Source of the DNA: Deltaproteobacteria bacterium UBA3076
GTDB lineage: Bacteria > Desulfobacterota > Dissulfuribacteria > Dissulfuribacterales > UBA3076
DNA length: 8,414 bases
Assembly (NCBI GenBank): GCA_002367355.1
Contig: DFBQ01000105.1
Span: 1 to 8,414 of the forward strand
Reading direction: 5' to 3'
Shown here: positions 1 to 7,326 of the stretch, piece after piece
How positions within the stretch are numbered: the stretch's first letter is position 1
How the letters are laid out: each line of letters begins with the position of its first letter
Made by a program: the position numbers and the translations under genes
The notes under the pieces: generated by a model
Told to the model about the DNA's origin: nothing
The model's input: the letters and a program-made list of their open reading frames with translations, nothing else
Databases searched by the model: none

Positions 1-233
1 TTTCTTTTATTCTGTTTTTTCAAATATCCATTGCCAACGCATTCCTCTGCATATTTGCACCACTCGATGCATCCGAGATCGAGTTTTGGGTTGGGGACCC
101 AAGAGGTACATTTTTTACAGCGTCTTCGGACATCATCCTTGAAGAATTCTATGGAGGTATGGCAAATGGGGCAACGGACCTCAAAAATGTCTTCTTTTTT
201 CCAGTAGCGTGTATCCTGTCCCGGACATCTCAT
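1..233 (-). CDS. Cysteine-rich zinc-ribbon protein, partial (runs off left edge)
   Basis: Reading the minus strand from an ATG at 233 gives 77 codons with no stop before the window edge, so the C-terminus is missing. The product starts MRCPGQDTRYWK and carries eight cysteines: C3, a CPxC pair at 21/24, a CxxC pair at 39/42, and a closing cluster C55, C59, C65 in the context LGCIEWCKYAEEC. The two pairs look like a four-cysteine zinc ribbon; the last cluster could bind a second metal. From memory this opening, with 'FFKDD' and 'NPKLDLGC', is typical of small conserved proteins of anaerobes that occur alone or fused in front of an HD-type phosphohydrolase domain, so more domain may lie beyond the edge. 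No biochemical role is known to me. There is no strong Shine-Dalgarno close to the ATG (an AAGGG lies about 25 nt away), but the family's usual N-terminus matches this start. Confidence 0.75.
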   Translation of the reverse strand, partial: MRCPGQDTRYWKKEDIFEVRCPICHTSIEFFKDDVRRRCKKCTSWVPNPKLDLGCIEWCKYAEECVGNGYLKKQNKR

Positions 234-283
234 AACAAAACAATTATATCTTTTTCCCTTTCCAATTGCAACGGAAACAAAGA

Positions 284-313
284 TTGATGAGAATTTTCTT
301 CTTATTATATATA
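284..313 (+). promoter_or_regulatory. Possible sigma-70-type promoter before the S9 peptidase remnant
   Basis: TTGATG (284-289) and TATATA (308-313) are 18 nt apart, about 80 bp before the ATG at 391 of the decayed peptidase. The region between the divergent gene (start 233) and 391 is AT-rich, so chance matches are likely. Sequence match only. Confidence 0.2.
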
Positions 314-390
314 ATATGCTTTGCAATGCTTTTTATTAGCCAAGGATTCCGTGATCGTTGTGGTTTCTGTGAAAAATGTTGAGGGAAACC

Positions 391-674
391 ATGAAAAGAA
401 TTAATACAGTGATTTTATTCATTATTGTGTGAGGAATTTTTCTTCATGCAGAGAACAAAAGGATAAAAAGACGGCTATCCTCTGTCGATATCTCCAAAGA
501 GAATGACCTTTTTGCCTTCTGTTTATCCTCAAGATCCATGGAGGACCTCAGGGAACAGACGGAAATTATTTTTCTGCAGAAGGCCAGTGGTATGCAGCCA
601 ACGGCTATATAGTCTTAAAGAAACGCGAAAGTAAAGAGGTCAAATCCGTGTTTTACTTTTTCGAGTGGACTTGA
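391..674 (+). pseudogene. S9 (prolyl-oligopeptidase family) peptidase remnant, internally deleted and frameshifted
   Basis: An ATG at 391, preceded by GAGGG (381-385), opens MKRINTVILFIIV, which looks like the start of a signal peptide, and is cut by TGA at 430-432. The same frame then reads GIFLHAEN and 'SVDISKENDLFAF', which resembles the 'ISPDGxxxAF' opening of the beta-propeller in S9 peptidases. In another frame, 522-674 reads FILKIHGGPQGTDGNYF, then EGQWYAANGYIVL. This closely matches the start of the S9 catalytic alpha/beta-hydrolase domain, where 'P-L-I-L-x-I-H-G-G-P' leads to 'AxxGYxVxxPNPRGS'. After IVL the match ends and the frame stops at TGA 672-674. The propeller (some 300-400 residues) and the catalytic Ser, Asp and His are absent. 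The ancestor was probably a secreted exopeptidase; what remains cannot be an enzyme. Confidence 0.7.
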
Positions 675-690
675 TTCCCAATAATATTTA

Positions 691-710
691 TAATAATTTT
701 TGAATTATTA
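691..710. repeat. A/T-only inverted repeat (8-bp arms, TTTG loop)
   Basis: TAATAATT (691-698) and AATTATTA (703-710) are perfectly complementary around TTTG, just after the stop at 674 of the peptidase remnant. It could act as a weak transcription end, but it has no G/C in the stem and no T-run after it, so it may be chance in AT-rich DNA. Confidence 0.3.
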
Positions 711-788
711 TTAAGCCGCACAAAGGCCACAAGATTTTTCCTTGATCTGTAGGAGCAGCGTTTTCCCGGATCAGGAGAGGAGCAGTCC

Positions 789-1772
789 ATGACCGATATT
801 AACTTGACGATGCGCGACATCTATTCAGCCCGGGCGAGGATTGCGCCTATTGCGCGCAAGACCCCGCTTGTCTCATCCCCGGCGCTGTCGGAACTGACAG
901 GCAGCGAGATCACTCTCAAGCTCGAGAACCTGCAGGAGACAGGCTCTTTCAAACCACGGGGAGCAGCCAACAAACTCCTGTCTCTGGACCCCGGATCGCT
1001 ACAGCGGGGAGTCATCACTGTCTCCAGCGGTAACCACGGCCGTGCGCTGGCCTATGTCGCCCACCATCTTGGGCTGCGGGCCGTTGTTTGCCTCCCTGAT
1101 ACGGCGCCCGCCAACAAGCGAAATGCGATCCAGAAACTCGGGGCTGAGGTAGTCGTTCGGGGCAGCACTTACGAGGAGGCGGTGGAAGAGGCCTCCCGCC
1201 TTCTTGAAAAAGAGAGGTTGGAAATGATTCATCCCTATGACGATCCGGTCGTCATCGCCGGACAGGGGACCATCGGTCTGGAACTGCTAGAGGAGTTTCC
1301 CGATTTGGACACCGTCGTCGTCCCATTGTCAGGTGGAGGCCTGCTGGGTGGTATCGCCTTTGTTCTCAAGTCGGCCGACCCTAAAATCCATGTTGTCGGT
1401 GTCATGATGGAGCGCGGTCCCGCAATGGTGGAAAGTCTGCGCGCCGGACGGATTGTTGACATTGTGGAGGAACCTACTCTTGCTGATGCCCTCGCCGGTG
1501 GGATCAGGCCCAATCAATACACTTTTGATCTAGTCCGGAAAACTATTGACGAGACAGTTCTGGTCTCCGAACAAGAGATCGCGGGCGCCATGGCTTTTGC
1601 TCTGGAGCGCCATCATCTGGTGGTTGAGGGTGGCGGGGCAGTGGGTATCGCTGCCTTGAGGGCCGGGAAGCTCCAGCACCTGGGAAAGCATGTCGCTGTG
1701 GTCGTCAGTGGGGCAAACGTTGATATGCCCCTTTTGCTGCGGATCGCCCGGGAACATCTGGACGGCTGCTGA
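789..1772 (+). CDS. PLP-dependent dehydratase/ammonia-lyase, EutB-like (threonine dehydratase fold)
   Basis: A 327-residue fold-type II PLP enzyme of the serine/threonine dehydratase family, without an ACT regulatory domain, so of the catabolic or racemase-like size class. Visible motifs: the PLP lysine K55 in GSFKPRG; the SSGNHG phosphate/substrate loop (79-84); the glycine loop SGGG (181-184) that holds the PLP phosphate; E280 with GGGAVG after it; and S307 in VVVSGAN facing the pyridine nitrogen. Several stretches, such as AGQGTIGLELLEEFPDLDTV and the LADALAGGI block near 231-239, resemble the hydroxyectoine-utilisation dehydratase EutB more than IlvA. A beta-hydroxy or beta-substituted amino acid is therefore the likely substrate, giving a 2-oxo acid plus ammonia. 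Threonine, serine or 3-hydroxyaspartate remain possible. No EutC-like or ectoine gene is beside it, so the ectoine role is unproven. AGGAGAGG (774-781) supports the start. The gene is clearly GC-richer than its flanks. Confidence 0.9.
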   Translation: MTDINLTMRDIYSARARIAPIARKTPLVSSPALSELTGSEITLKLENLQETGSFKPRGAANKLLSLDPGSLQRGVITVSSGNHGRALAYVAHHLGLRAVVCLPDTAPANKRNAIQKLGAEVVVRGSTYEEAVEEASRLLEKERLEMIHPYDDPVVIAGQGTIGLELLEEFPDLDTVVVPLSGGGLLGGIAFVLKSADPKIHVVGVMMERGPAMVESLRAGRIVDIVEEPTLADALAGGIRPNQYTFDLVRKTIDETVLVSEQEIAGAMAFALERHHLVVEGGGAVGIAALRAGKLQHLGKHVAVVVSGANVDMPLLLRIAREHLDGC

Positions 1773-1940
1773 GTAAGCACCTGGAAGTGACTAACCAAGA
1801 GAGGAACAACAAGCTCAATGCTGAGTAGGCAGTACGATAAGTGTAGTAAGGATGAAGATTGTCGATACTTCTGATTTCCCCTCTTGAAGAATACTTTTTT
1901 CTCTGTAATTCATATCTTCTCTAATGTGTATATTGGTTGA

Positions 1941-2780
1941 ATGACGACAAACAATGATTTAGATCAACAAAGAACACATTGGGAAATCATTACCCTCGGT
2001 TGCATGTTTATAGGTTATATGGGATTCATTCTCTGTAGGACAGTTCTCACAGTTGCAAGCCCTGAAATGGTAAACGACCCGAACCTCGGACTTGACGAAG
2101 CCAGCTACGGGGATATTGCAGCCTGGGGAATGGCGGGAATGATTACGGGAAAACTCCTTACCGGAGTGATTGCAGATTGGCTCGGTGGACGGAGAGTATT
2201 CTTAGTGGCTCTCTCTATCACAGCCTTACTCACAGTAACCTTTAGCTGGGGCACCACTGCTTCCTCTTTTGAAGGAGTATCATCTGCTCAGGCCGGCTCT
2301 TGGGCCTCCGCATTTCCAATCGGATGTTTGCTTGCCTTGGTTGGGGGAGGATTTTTATATGACAGAGTCTCACGAAAGGGAAGAGTCGGTCTCTTGGGTG
2401 GATTATTGGGAGCTACCTGCGTTTGCGTTGCAGCACTGTGGTGTTTGAAGGAACTGCCGATAATTCCGGATTCTTTCAAATTTCCGCTTGCGATTGTCAT
2501 CCTGTTCTTTTACGGATTCACACTTGCTCCAGCATACTATCTGCCAGCGAGTATTTTTTCTAATGAATTTGGTGGAAAACACTGCGCTCTCTTAATAGGG
2601 CTGGTAGATGTTGCTGGCTACTCCACTTCAATGCTATATCTCATTGCAGGAGGCAGAATGGTTAAAACTTGGGGTTGGCAGAGCATGATTCAATTATTTT
2701 TGGTGATAGCTGTAGTAGCAACCCTGATTACAATCTGGTTCGCCTTCGAAGATTACAGACGTTTCAGACTAACCGACTAG
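1941..2780 (+). pseudogene. MFS transporter, OPA (GlpT/UhpT-like) type, central third missing
   Basis: The 279-residue product begins with an OPA-type first half: a TM1 region around 15-40 with GFILCRTVLTVASPEM, then TM2 with GKLLTGVIADWLGGRR (70-85), the signature loop between TM2 and TM3, then TM3 to about residue 110 (SWGTTASSF). It then jumps to GVSSAQAGSWASAFPIG (112-128) and GGFLYDRVSRKGR (136-148), which are typical of TM7, TM8 and the second signature loop. TM8-TM12 follow to the C-terminus. TM4-TM6 and the long central loop are absent: about 150 residues short of the usual 420-450. The join lies near 2265-2280 and keeps the frame. A transporter lacking three helices of its N-domain is very unlikely to work, so I call it a pseudogene although the frame is open. 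The start at 1941 lacks a clear Shine-Dalgarno; ATG 2004 would cut into TM1. A natural substrate would be an organic phosphate or organic anion. Confidence 0.65.
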
Positions 2781-2785
2781 GAAGG

Positions 2786-2926
2786 TCAGCATCTAAGTTT
2801 GGTTAGAACATGAACCCGTCCATGGGAGCCGCCCTCGCTTAAAATCACCTGGATACCGCGCGCCACGCCGATCAAAAGGGCAACGCTCGTAAGGCTTCCT
2901 GCGCCAAGGCCCGCGTCCCCGAGTAC
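2786..2926 (-). pseudogene. YfcC/DcuC-type transporter fragment
   Basis: On the minus strand the frame from about 2926 to the stop TGA at 2786-2788 reads VLGDAGLGAG, then SLTSVALLIGVARGIQVIL and SEGG. The core 'ALLIGVARGIxVIxxxGG' is what I remember from the YfcC branch of the C4-dicarboxylate/arginine-ornithine transporter family (around 'ALIIGIARGIxVVMxDGGI'). After SEGG the match fades (SHGRVHV). Only some 25-30 of about 450-500 residues survive. The fragment has no start of its own and overlaps, in another frame, the tail of the signal-peptide ORF at 2872-2988. It is debris, not a gene. The family assignment rests on one short motif. Confidence 0.45.
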
Positions 2927-2988
2927 GCGCCTGAGAGAAACACCATCATGACCGCCAGTAGTCCTAGTACTTTTGCATTGTGTTTCAT
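2872..2988 (-). pseudogene. Orphan signal peptide, copy of the leader of the adjacent BNR protein
   Basis: An ATG at 2988 with a strong GGAGG (2996-3000) opens a 38-residue ORF that stops at 2872. Its first 18 residues, MKHNAKVLGLLAVMMVFL, match the first 18 of the BNR protein starting at 5391 (MKHNTKVLVLLAVMMAFL) at 15 positions, and the DNA at 47 of 54. The leader ends in TRALAQE, a good signal-peptidase I site. It lies 13 bp after the stop of the BNR gene (3002-3004), same strand, so it was probably the next gene of an operon: a paralogous secreted protein whose mature part is gone and whose leader now runs into a transporter scrap. It cannot encode a useful protein, though the Shine-Dalgarno and leader look intact. 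Confidence 0.65.
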
Positions 2989-3001
2989 TTTAATACCTCC
3001 T

Positions 3002-5391
3002 TCAGTAGGACAGAAGAAGTACAACTTCTTTCTCAATGACCTGGTTCAAGCGATTCCGTTGGACCTCAAAGCGTTTCGAGAGGTCCTCGAATACCGCGTA
3101 CATCGGTTCCGTGGGTTTGGCATCGGCACAGACGACGGCACCCGAGAGCCTGCTCAACTTCTCGATCAATCCCAGGGGACCCCACATCATGGGGTGGGCC
3201 TGCGATCCCATCCAGATAGTGAGATTGCCCTCGATCTCCCTCAGCTGCTCGAGGATTCTGTCTGCCTCAACCCTTGACTTCTCTGACAGCTCTGCCCGAC
3301 GCCCGTTAAGTTGACCTCGGACATCTCTGATTTTGATCACTACGTCGGCCACTTCCGATACCCGATCCCGGATGTCAACCATGAGAAGTCATTTTTCCGA
3401 ATCCCATGTGTGATCCGCTGCCAGGTGTTGCCGTGGTCCGTGGTCTTGTAGAGATACGGCGTGCGATCGCTCACTCTGTGCCGTTCACCGGAGATATAGA
3501 CCGTCCCCCGCTGGTGGGGAGATACCTCTATGGCCGTGATTGTGGTCCATTCCGGAAGATCCGGAGGAGAGACGTCCAGCCAACTGCTGCCACCATCTCG
3601 TGATACCTGAACAGTACTGTCGTCGGTGCCCACCCAGAGCTCGCCCTCTTGGAGGGGAGACTCGGCAATGGCCCGAATGAGACTCACATGAAAAAGCGAG
3701 GAAGCATTGGAACTAATAGGCCCTCCGGATATGCTGCCCATCACTTCCCGGCGGTTTCGCGTGAGGTCAGAACTGATTTGGTCCCAGGAGATGCCTTCGT
3801 TAGTGGATCGGAAGACGTACTGAGCTGCCGTGTAGAGAACCCTAGGATCGTGCGGTGAAAGGAGCACCGGGAACGAGTAGTAGAAACGGTATTTCACGTC
3901 TTCAACGGCCGTTCCGAACTCCACCTCGGGCCAAACGCTGATGTCCTGGGACTGCCCGGTTTCCCGGTCAAAACGGAACATCCTGGCCCTATCGCATGCA
4001 TAGACCACGCTGCCGTCGGGCTTCACCGCTGTCTGTCCGCCCTCGCCGGCTGGAATGAGAAGGTAGTGCACCCATTCGATGGACCGATCGTCGGTTCGAC
4101 TTGGAATCGCGATGTGGCTGTTGTCATTCTGGGAGGCGTAGATCCAGTATGGCTCCTGGTCGTCCACAGCCAGACTGAGTAGGTCTGCGGTAGGTTGGTT
4201 CTCCAGGCTCGACCAGGACTCACCTCCGTTCAATGTCACCGCGGCCCCTCCGTCGATCATTCGGTTTGGGTCGTTCGGATCGATCCATAACGCATGATGG
4301 TCCCAGTTCTCCGTGGGTTGAAGTTTGAACGTCCGACCCCCGTCCGTGGACTTCCAGAAACCGCTGATAGGCTGGATATAGACTACATCGGGATCCTGGG
4401 GGTCGGCGGTGATGTGGTTGTAGGAATTGGGGATCTCCATCTTGCCGGGATCTTGATGCATCCTCTGCCAGGTGGACCCGCCGTCATCGGAACGATAGAT
4501 ACCGCCTTCGCCTTTATCAGCCTCGATGAAGGCATACACCCGGTTGGGGCGGGCCGGTGAGATAGCTACGCAAATCTTCCCGATCAGCCCTTCTGGCATA
4601 CCGGGATTGCGGGTGATGTCCGTCCAGCTGTCCCCGCCATCCGTGGTCTTGAAGAGGCCCGTGCTGGGGCCGCCGCTCTCCTCGTCCCACGGGTACGTCA
4701 CATGGTGATTCAGGGACGCGATGATCACTTTCGGGTTCGTGGGATCAATGGACAGATCCACCGCACCGGTAGACTCGTCCTTATACAGGATTCGTTTCCA
4801 AGTCTTTCCTCCATCCGTGGTCCGATAGACTCCGCGTTCTGGATTGGGGCCGAACATGTCCCCCATCGCCGCCACGTACACAATATCGGGGTTGGTCGGA
4901 TGAATGCGGAGCCTGGAGATGTGCCTGGTTTCTCGCAGGCCCACGTTAGTCCACGTCTCTCCTCCGTCGGTAGATTTGTAGACTCCATCTCCGGGCGAGA
5001 TAAATTGTCGTGGAAGTCCCTCCCCCGTCCCCGCAAAGATAACCTTGGGATCCGAAAGCGACACGTCCAGGGCACCCACCGCAGGGAATTTGAAGAAACC
5101 GTCCGATACGTTCCGCCAATGCCTTCCGGCATCAGTGCTCTTCCACACTCCGCCATGGGCAGCCCCGAAATAGTAGAGGAGGGGGTCGTCGGGATATCCC
5201 GCCACCGCAAGGACACGCCCTCCACGGAACGGCCCAACGAACCTCCAATCGAGTGCTGAAAGAAAGCTAGCATCCAAGCTGGGATAGTCGGTGAGGACAA
5301 CCTTGCCCATGCCCAAGGCACGAGAGTCTGTGCCTACCAGAAACGCCATCATGACTGCCAGTAATACTAGTACTTTTGTATTGTGCTTCAT
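3002..5391 (-). pseudogene. Secreted BNR/sortilin-type beta-propeller protein, broken by internal deletion and frameshift
   Basis: The N-terminal part (5391 to stop TAG 3340) has a signal peptide of about 27 residues and then many BNR/Asp-box repeats (S/T-x-D-x-G-x-T/S-W): KSTDAGRHW near 84, KSTDGGETW 139, RTTDGGKTW 190, KTTDGGDSW 248, RSDDGGSTW 300, KSTDGGRTF 347, NGGESW near 388, and three more further on. It follows the family of large exported 'WD40/YVTN/BNR-like' or VPS10/sortilin-like proteins up to THGIRKNDF (residue 669), where homologues continue for a few hundred residues. Instead the sequence jumps, in another frame, to VDIRDRVSEVADVVIKIRDVR (from 3382), the helical C-terminal domain of the same family, which ends properly at 3002. 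The junction is near 3380-3387. About 250-350 codons seem lost, judging from a remembered family length of about 1,030-1,100. GGGGAG (5399-5404) is the ribosome site. The exact substrate of this family is unknown; family members are exported. Confidence 0.75.
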
Positions 5392-5441
5392 TTAGCTACT
5401 CCCCTATTTTGTTTGTGTCACTCTGTTAACTATCTATATCG

Positions 5442-5581
5442 ACAGAATTGAAAAACTGAACAGACGATAACCTAACAAGGTGAACTCGATAAACGAATGT
5501 GTTCTCATGGCAACTTACCTTTCTAGGTAGTGTGACCACCATAGGAAAAACCACCAAAGGAAAATCCTTTTTCAATTCTGT
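5442..5581. repeat. 140-bp segment bounded by 14-bp perfect inverted repeats
   Basis: ACAGAATTGAAAAA at 5442-5455 and its exact reverse complement at 5568-5581 enclose 112 bp. The geometry resembles a small non-autonomous transposable element (MITE-like), but I see no target-site duplication outside the arms (left flank ends TATATCG, right flank begins TGAAATA) and no second copy in the window. Confidence 0.35.
5536..5565. repeat. Two tandem 15-bp units
   Basis: CCACCATAGGAAAAA (5536-5550) is followed directly by CCACCAAAGGAAAAT (5551-5565), 13 of 15 identical. It sits inside the segment bounded by the 14-bp inverted repeats. The second unit begins a small hairpin, AAAGGA/TCCTTT (5556-5561, 5565-5570). 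Confidence 0.5.
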
Positions 5582-5625
5582 TGAAATATTAGAAGATTGA
5601 CTATTACATTGTCAAGCTAAAGCGC

Positions 5626-5647
5626 ATTAACAATATATTAACAATAT
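5626..5647. repeat. Two perfect tandem 11-bp units
   Basis: ATTAACAATAT occurs at 5626-5636 and again at 5637-5647 without a gap, followed by AATATTATAT. This could be a paired binding site or simple AT slippage. Confidence 0.5.
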
Positions 5648-5810
5648 AATATTATATGAAACATATGTAATGAGAAATAAGCCATTACAAAATCGCTGCT
5701 AACTGAACAGGGAATGTTCAAGTTATGGCAATTTTATGGAACTAAATTAATAAAAAATCTTCCTGTATCAATCAGAGATAAATTATTTTTATAATAAAGT
5801 AAATATCAAC

Positions 5811-7046
5811 CTAAACAAGATCAAGTGTGATCAGACAAACGATTAATGCAAAATCAACCAGCTGTTGGATTTCAACATATTCATTTTCCACATGAAATGC
5901 TGTATCGTCACCAGGTCCGAATCCTACGGATTCCACTCCTTCAAGATTTAGACTCTTTCCGAATGTAATGCCTCCAAATCCAATTAAACTGGGTTCATGA
6001 TTCCTAACCAGTTTACAATTCTCTTTTATTTTTTTTACCAGCACACTATCCGGATTCACTTTATGAGCCAGTGACTGTTCCATTATCTCTATAGTAGCAT
6101 CATTAGCAACCTGTTTGCAGAGTTTCTCTAATTCCTTTTTTACTCCTTCCGGAGTCTGATCCGGCATTATACGAATATCCAGAATAATATAGCACTGGTT
6201 AGGAACAATATTAGAAGTTGTTCCACCATGAATTTCACCCAGGTTAATAGTAGTCGGAGAATCAAAAGTGGGATCCTCTTTGGATTCAAGTTTTAATTGT
6301 TCTATCAAGGAAACAATTTTAGCCATCGGGTAAATAGCATTAACACCCAGTTCAGGTGTGGAACCATGAGCCTGTTTACCTTTTGTTTTGATCTTATAAA
6401 CGACTTTCCCCTTCTCGGCAATTTCTATTTTTTCCATATTATAGCCAATATCCGGAATGATTGCATAGGTGGGAGAAATCAGTTTTTCTTCCAAAAGATA
6501 TTTGATCCCATAGTCTACTCCATCCGGATCGGTTGTCTCCTCATCTGAGAGTGCAGCAACCTGTAAAATTCCCCGGATATTTTCCTCACCAATAACATCC
6601 TTCATGATTTTCCCAGCCATCATAGCTGCTACTAATGGACCTTTATCATCCAGGGTGCCCCGGCCATACATTTTGCCATCTTTCACCACTGGTTCAAATG
6701 GATCTGAATCCCATCCTTCCCCTGCAGGTACAACATCCATATGACCGGGCATAAACAATATCTTGCCACTTTTACCTGAACCTATATTGCCAATGACATT
6801 AGGCCGTTTCTCATTGCGTGCATAAACCTGAAACGGAATGTTCCATTTTTCAAACTCTCTTTTCACAATATCTGCAACCCGATATTCTTCGCCTCTTTCT
6901 TCAAGATAAGGATGCTCAGTTAACTTCTCTGAAACCACATTCACCGTTTTCTGACGTACCATTTCTGCAAGCAGGTCAGTTATTTCTCTGGAAATTTGAT
7001 TATTATTCTCTTTAAAATATTGAATTATTTCCTCTTTTAAAATCAT
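5811..7046 (-). CDS. M20 family metallopeptidase (ArgE/DapE/dipeptidase type)
   Basis: A complete two-zinc M20 aminoacylase/peptidase. Counting from the upstream ATG at 7058, the ligands and catalytic residues are all present: H106 and catalytic D108 in GHMDVV; bridging D138 in GRGTLDDKGP; catalytic E173 and ligand E174 in SDEET; D203 in IPDIG; and H389 in GPGDDTAFHVENEY. The dimerisation/lid domain lies between about 210 and 330, with KQAHGSTP at 228-235 supplying the oxyanion histidine. Length (411-415) is normal. I place the start at 7046 (MILKEE) because GGAG (7053-7056) is 6 nt before it; the ATG at 7058 contains that site within its own first codons and has none upstream. Substrate could be an N-acyl amino acid or a short peptide; the sequence does not decide between ArgE, DapE and PepV-like roles. 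It is AT-rich, ends in TAG, and is divergent from the methyltransferase gene at 7471. Confidence 0.9.
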   Translation of the reverse strand: MILKEEIIQYFKENNNQISREITDLLAEMVRQKTVNVVSEKLTEHPYLEERGEEYRVADIVKREFEKWNIPFQVYARNEKRPNVIGNIGSGKSGKILFMPGHMDVVPAGEGWDSDPFEPVVKDGKMYGRGTLDDKGPLVAAMMAGKIMKDVIGEENIRGILQVAALSDEETTDPDGVDYGIKYLLEEKLISPTYAIIPDIGYNMEKIEIAEKGKVVYKIKTKGKQAHGSTPELGVNAIYPMAKIVSLIEQLKLESKEDPTFDSPTTINLGEIHGGTTSNIVPNQCYIILDIRIMPDQTPEGVKKELEKLCKQVANDATIEIMEQSLAHKVNPDSVLVKKIKENCKLVRNHEPSLIGFGGITFGKSLNLEGVESVGFGPGDDTAFHVENEYVEIQQLVDFALIVCLITLDLV

Positions 7047-7101
7047 GTTTTTCTCCATTATTTAATATTTTAAATACAAAGCCGGCTAAAACTCCAAATT
7101 T

Positions 7102-7130
7102 TTTATATTTTTTAATTTAAACAATACCAA
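7102..7130 (-). promoter_or_regulatory. Possible sigma-70-type promoter of the M20 gene
   Basis: Read on the minus strand, TTGGTA (7130-7125) and TATAAA (7107-7102) are 17 nt apart and about 55 bp before the ATG at 7046. The hexamers match consensus at 4 and 5 of 6 positions. The AT-rich setting makes chance matches common. Confidence 0.35.
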
Positions 7131-7296
7131 TATATAATAACTCTTTTAAAGAAAGTAATTCAATGTGTGAAAACATGCAGATTTTAATTCCATGAAATTC
7201 CGAATTGAATTTATCACACTCGAAACAACTTGGTCAATGGCCAAAAATAATACTTAGCTTATTTTGAGTGCTGACTTATTATGCTGACATGCCCTG

Positions 7297-7326
7297 TTGA
7301 TGTTGGCATAGGATATATGTTAGAAT
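7297..7326 (+). promoter_or_regulatory. Possible sigma-70-type promoter of the MttB-like gene
   Basis: TTGATG (7297-7302) and TAGAAT (7321-7326) are 18 nt apart. A transcript from here would carry a leader of roughly 140 nt before the ATG at 7471. Sequence match only. Confidence 0.3.

Larger units (their letters stand above)
5392..5810. other. 419-bp AT-rich intergenic region between two minus-strand genes
   Basis: No ORF with recognisable content was found on either strand. It must hold the promoter of the BNR gene (start 5391) and the end of the M20 transcript, but I see no GC-rich hairpin with a T-run. It holds the small repeats listed separately (5442-5581, 5536-5565, 5626-5647). Confidence 0.6.

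Noticed and set aside
430..432. In-frame TGA as selenocysteine or recoding
   Set aside because: It falls in a signal-peptide-like stretch of a gene that is also frameshifted and deleted, and the dehydratase gene ends in TGA; ordinary decay explains it.
1884..1905. Promoter for the transporter (TTGAAG with TAATTC)
   Set aside because: Poor hexamers and a 16-nt spacing in AT-rich sequence; not better than chance.
2948..3314. Plus-strand frames at 2948-3277 and 3036-3314
   Set aside because: They are antisense to the C-terminal BNR fragment and to the duplicated leader, with no recognisable content.
4702..5321. Long open frames on both strands inside the BNR gene (for example 4702-5259 plus and 4725-5321 minus)
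   Set aside because: They lie wholly within the well-matched BNR-repeat frame and show no family resemblance; GC-rich repeats leave alternative frames open.
5500..5810. CRISPR array or phage attachment site in the repeat-bearing spacer
   Set aside because: The repeats are two-copy, short and unspaced; no regular repeat-spacer pattern and no tRNA or integrase is present.
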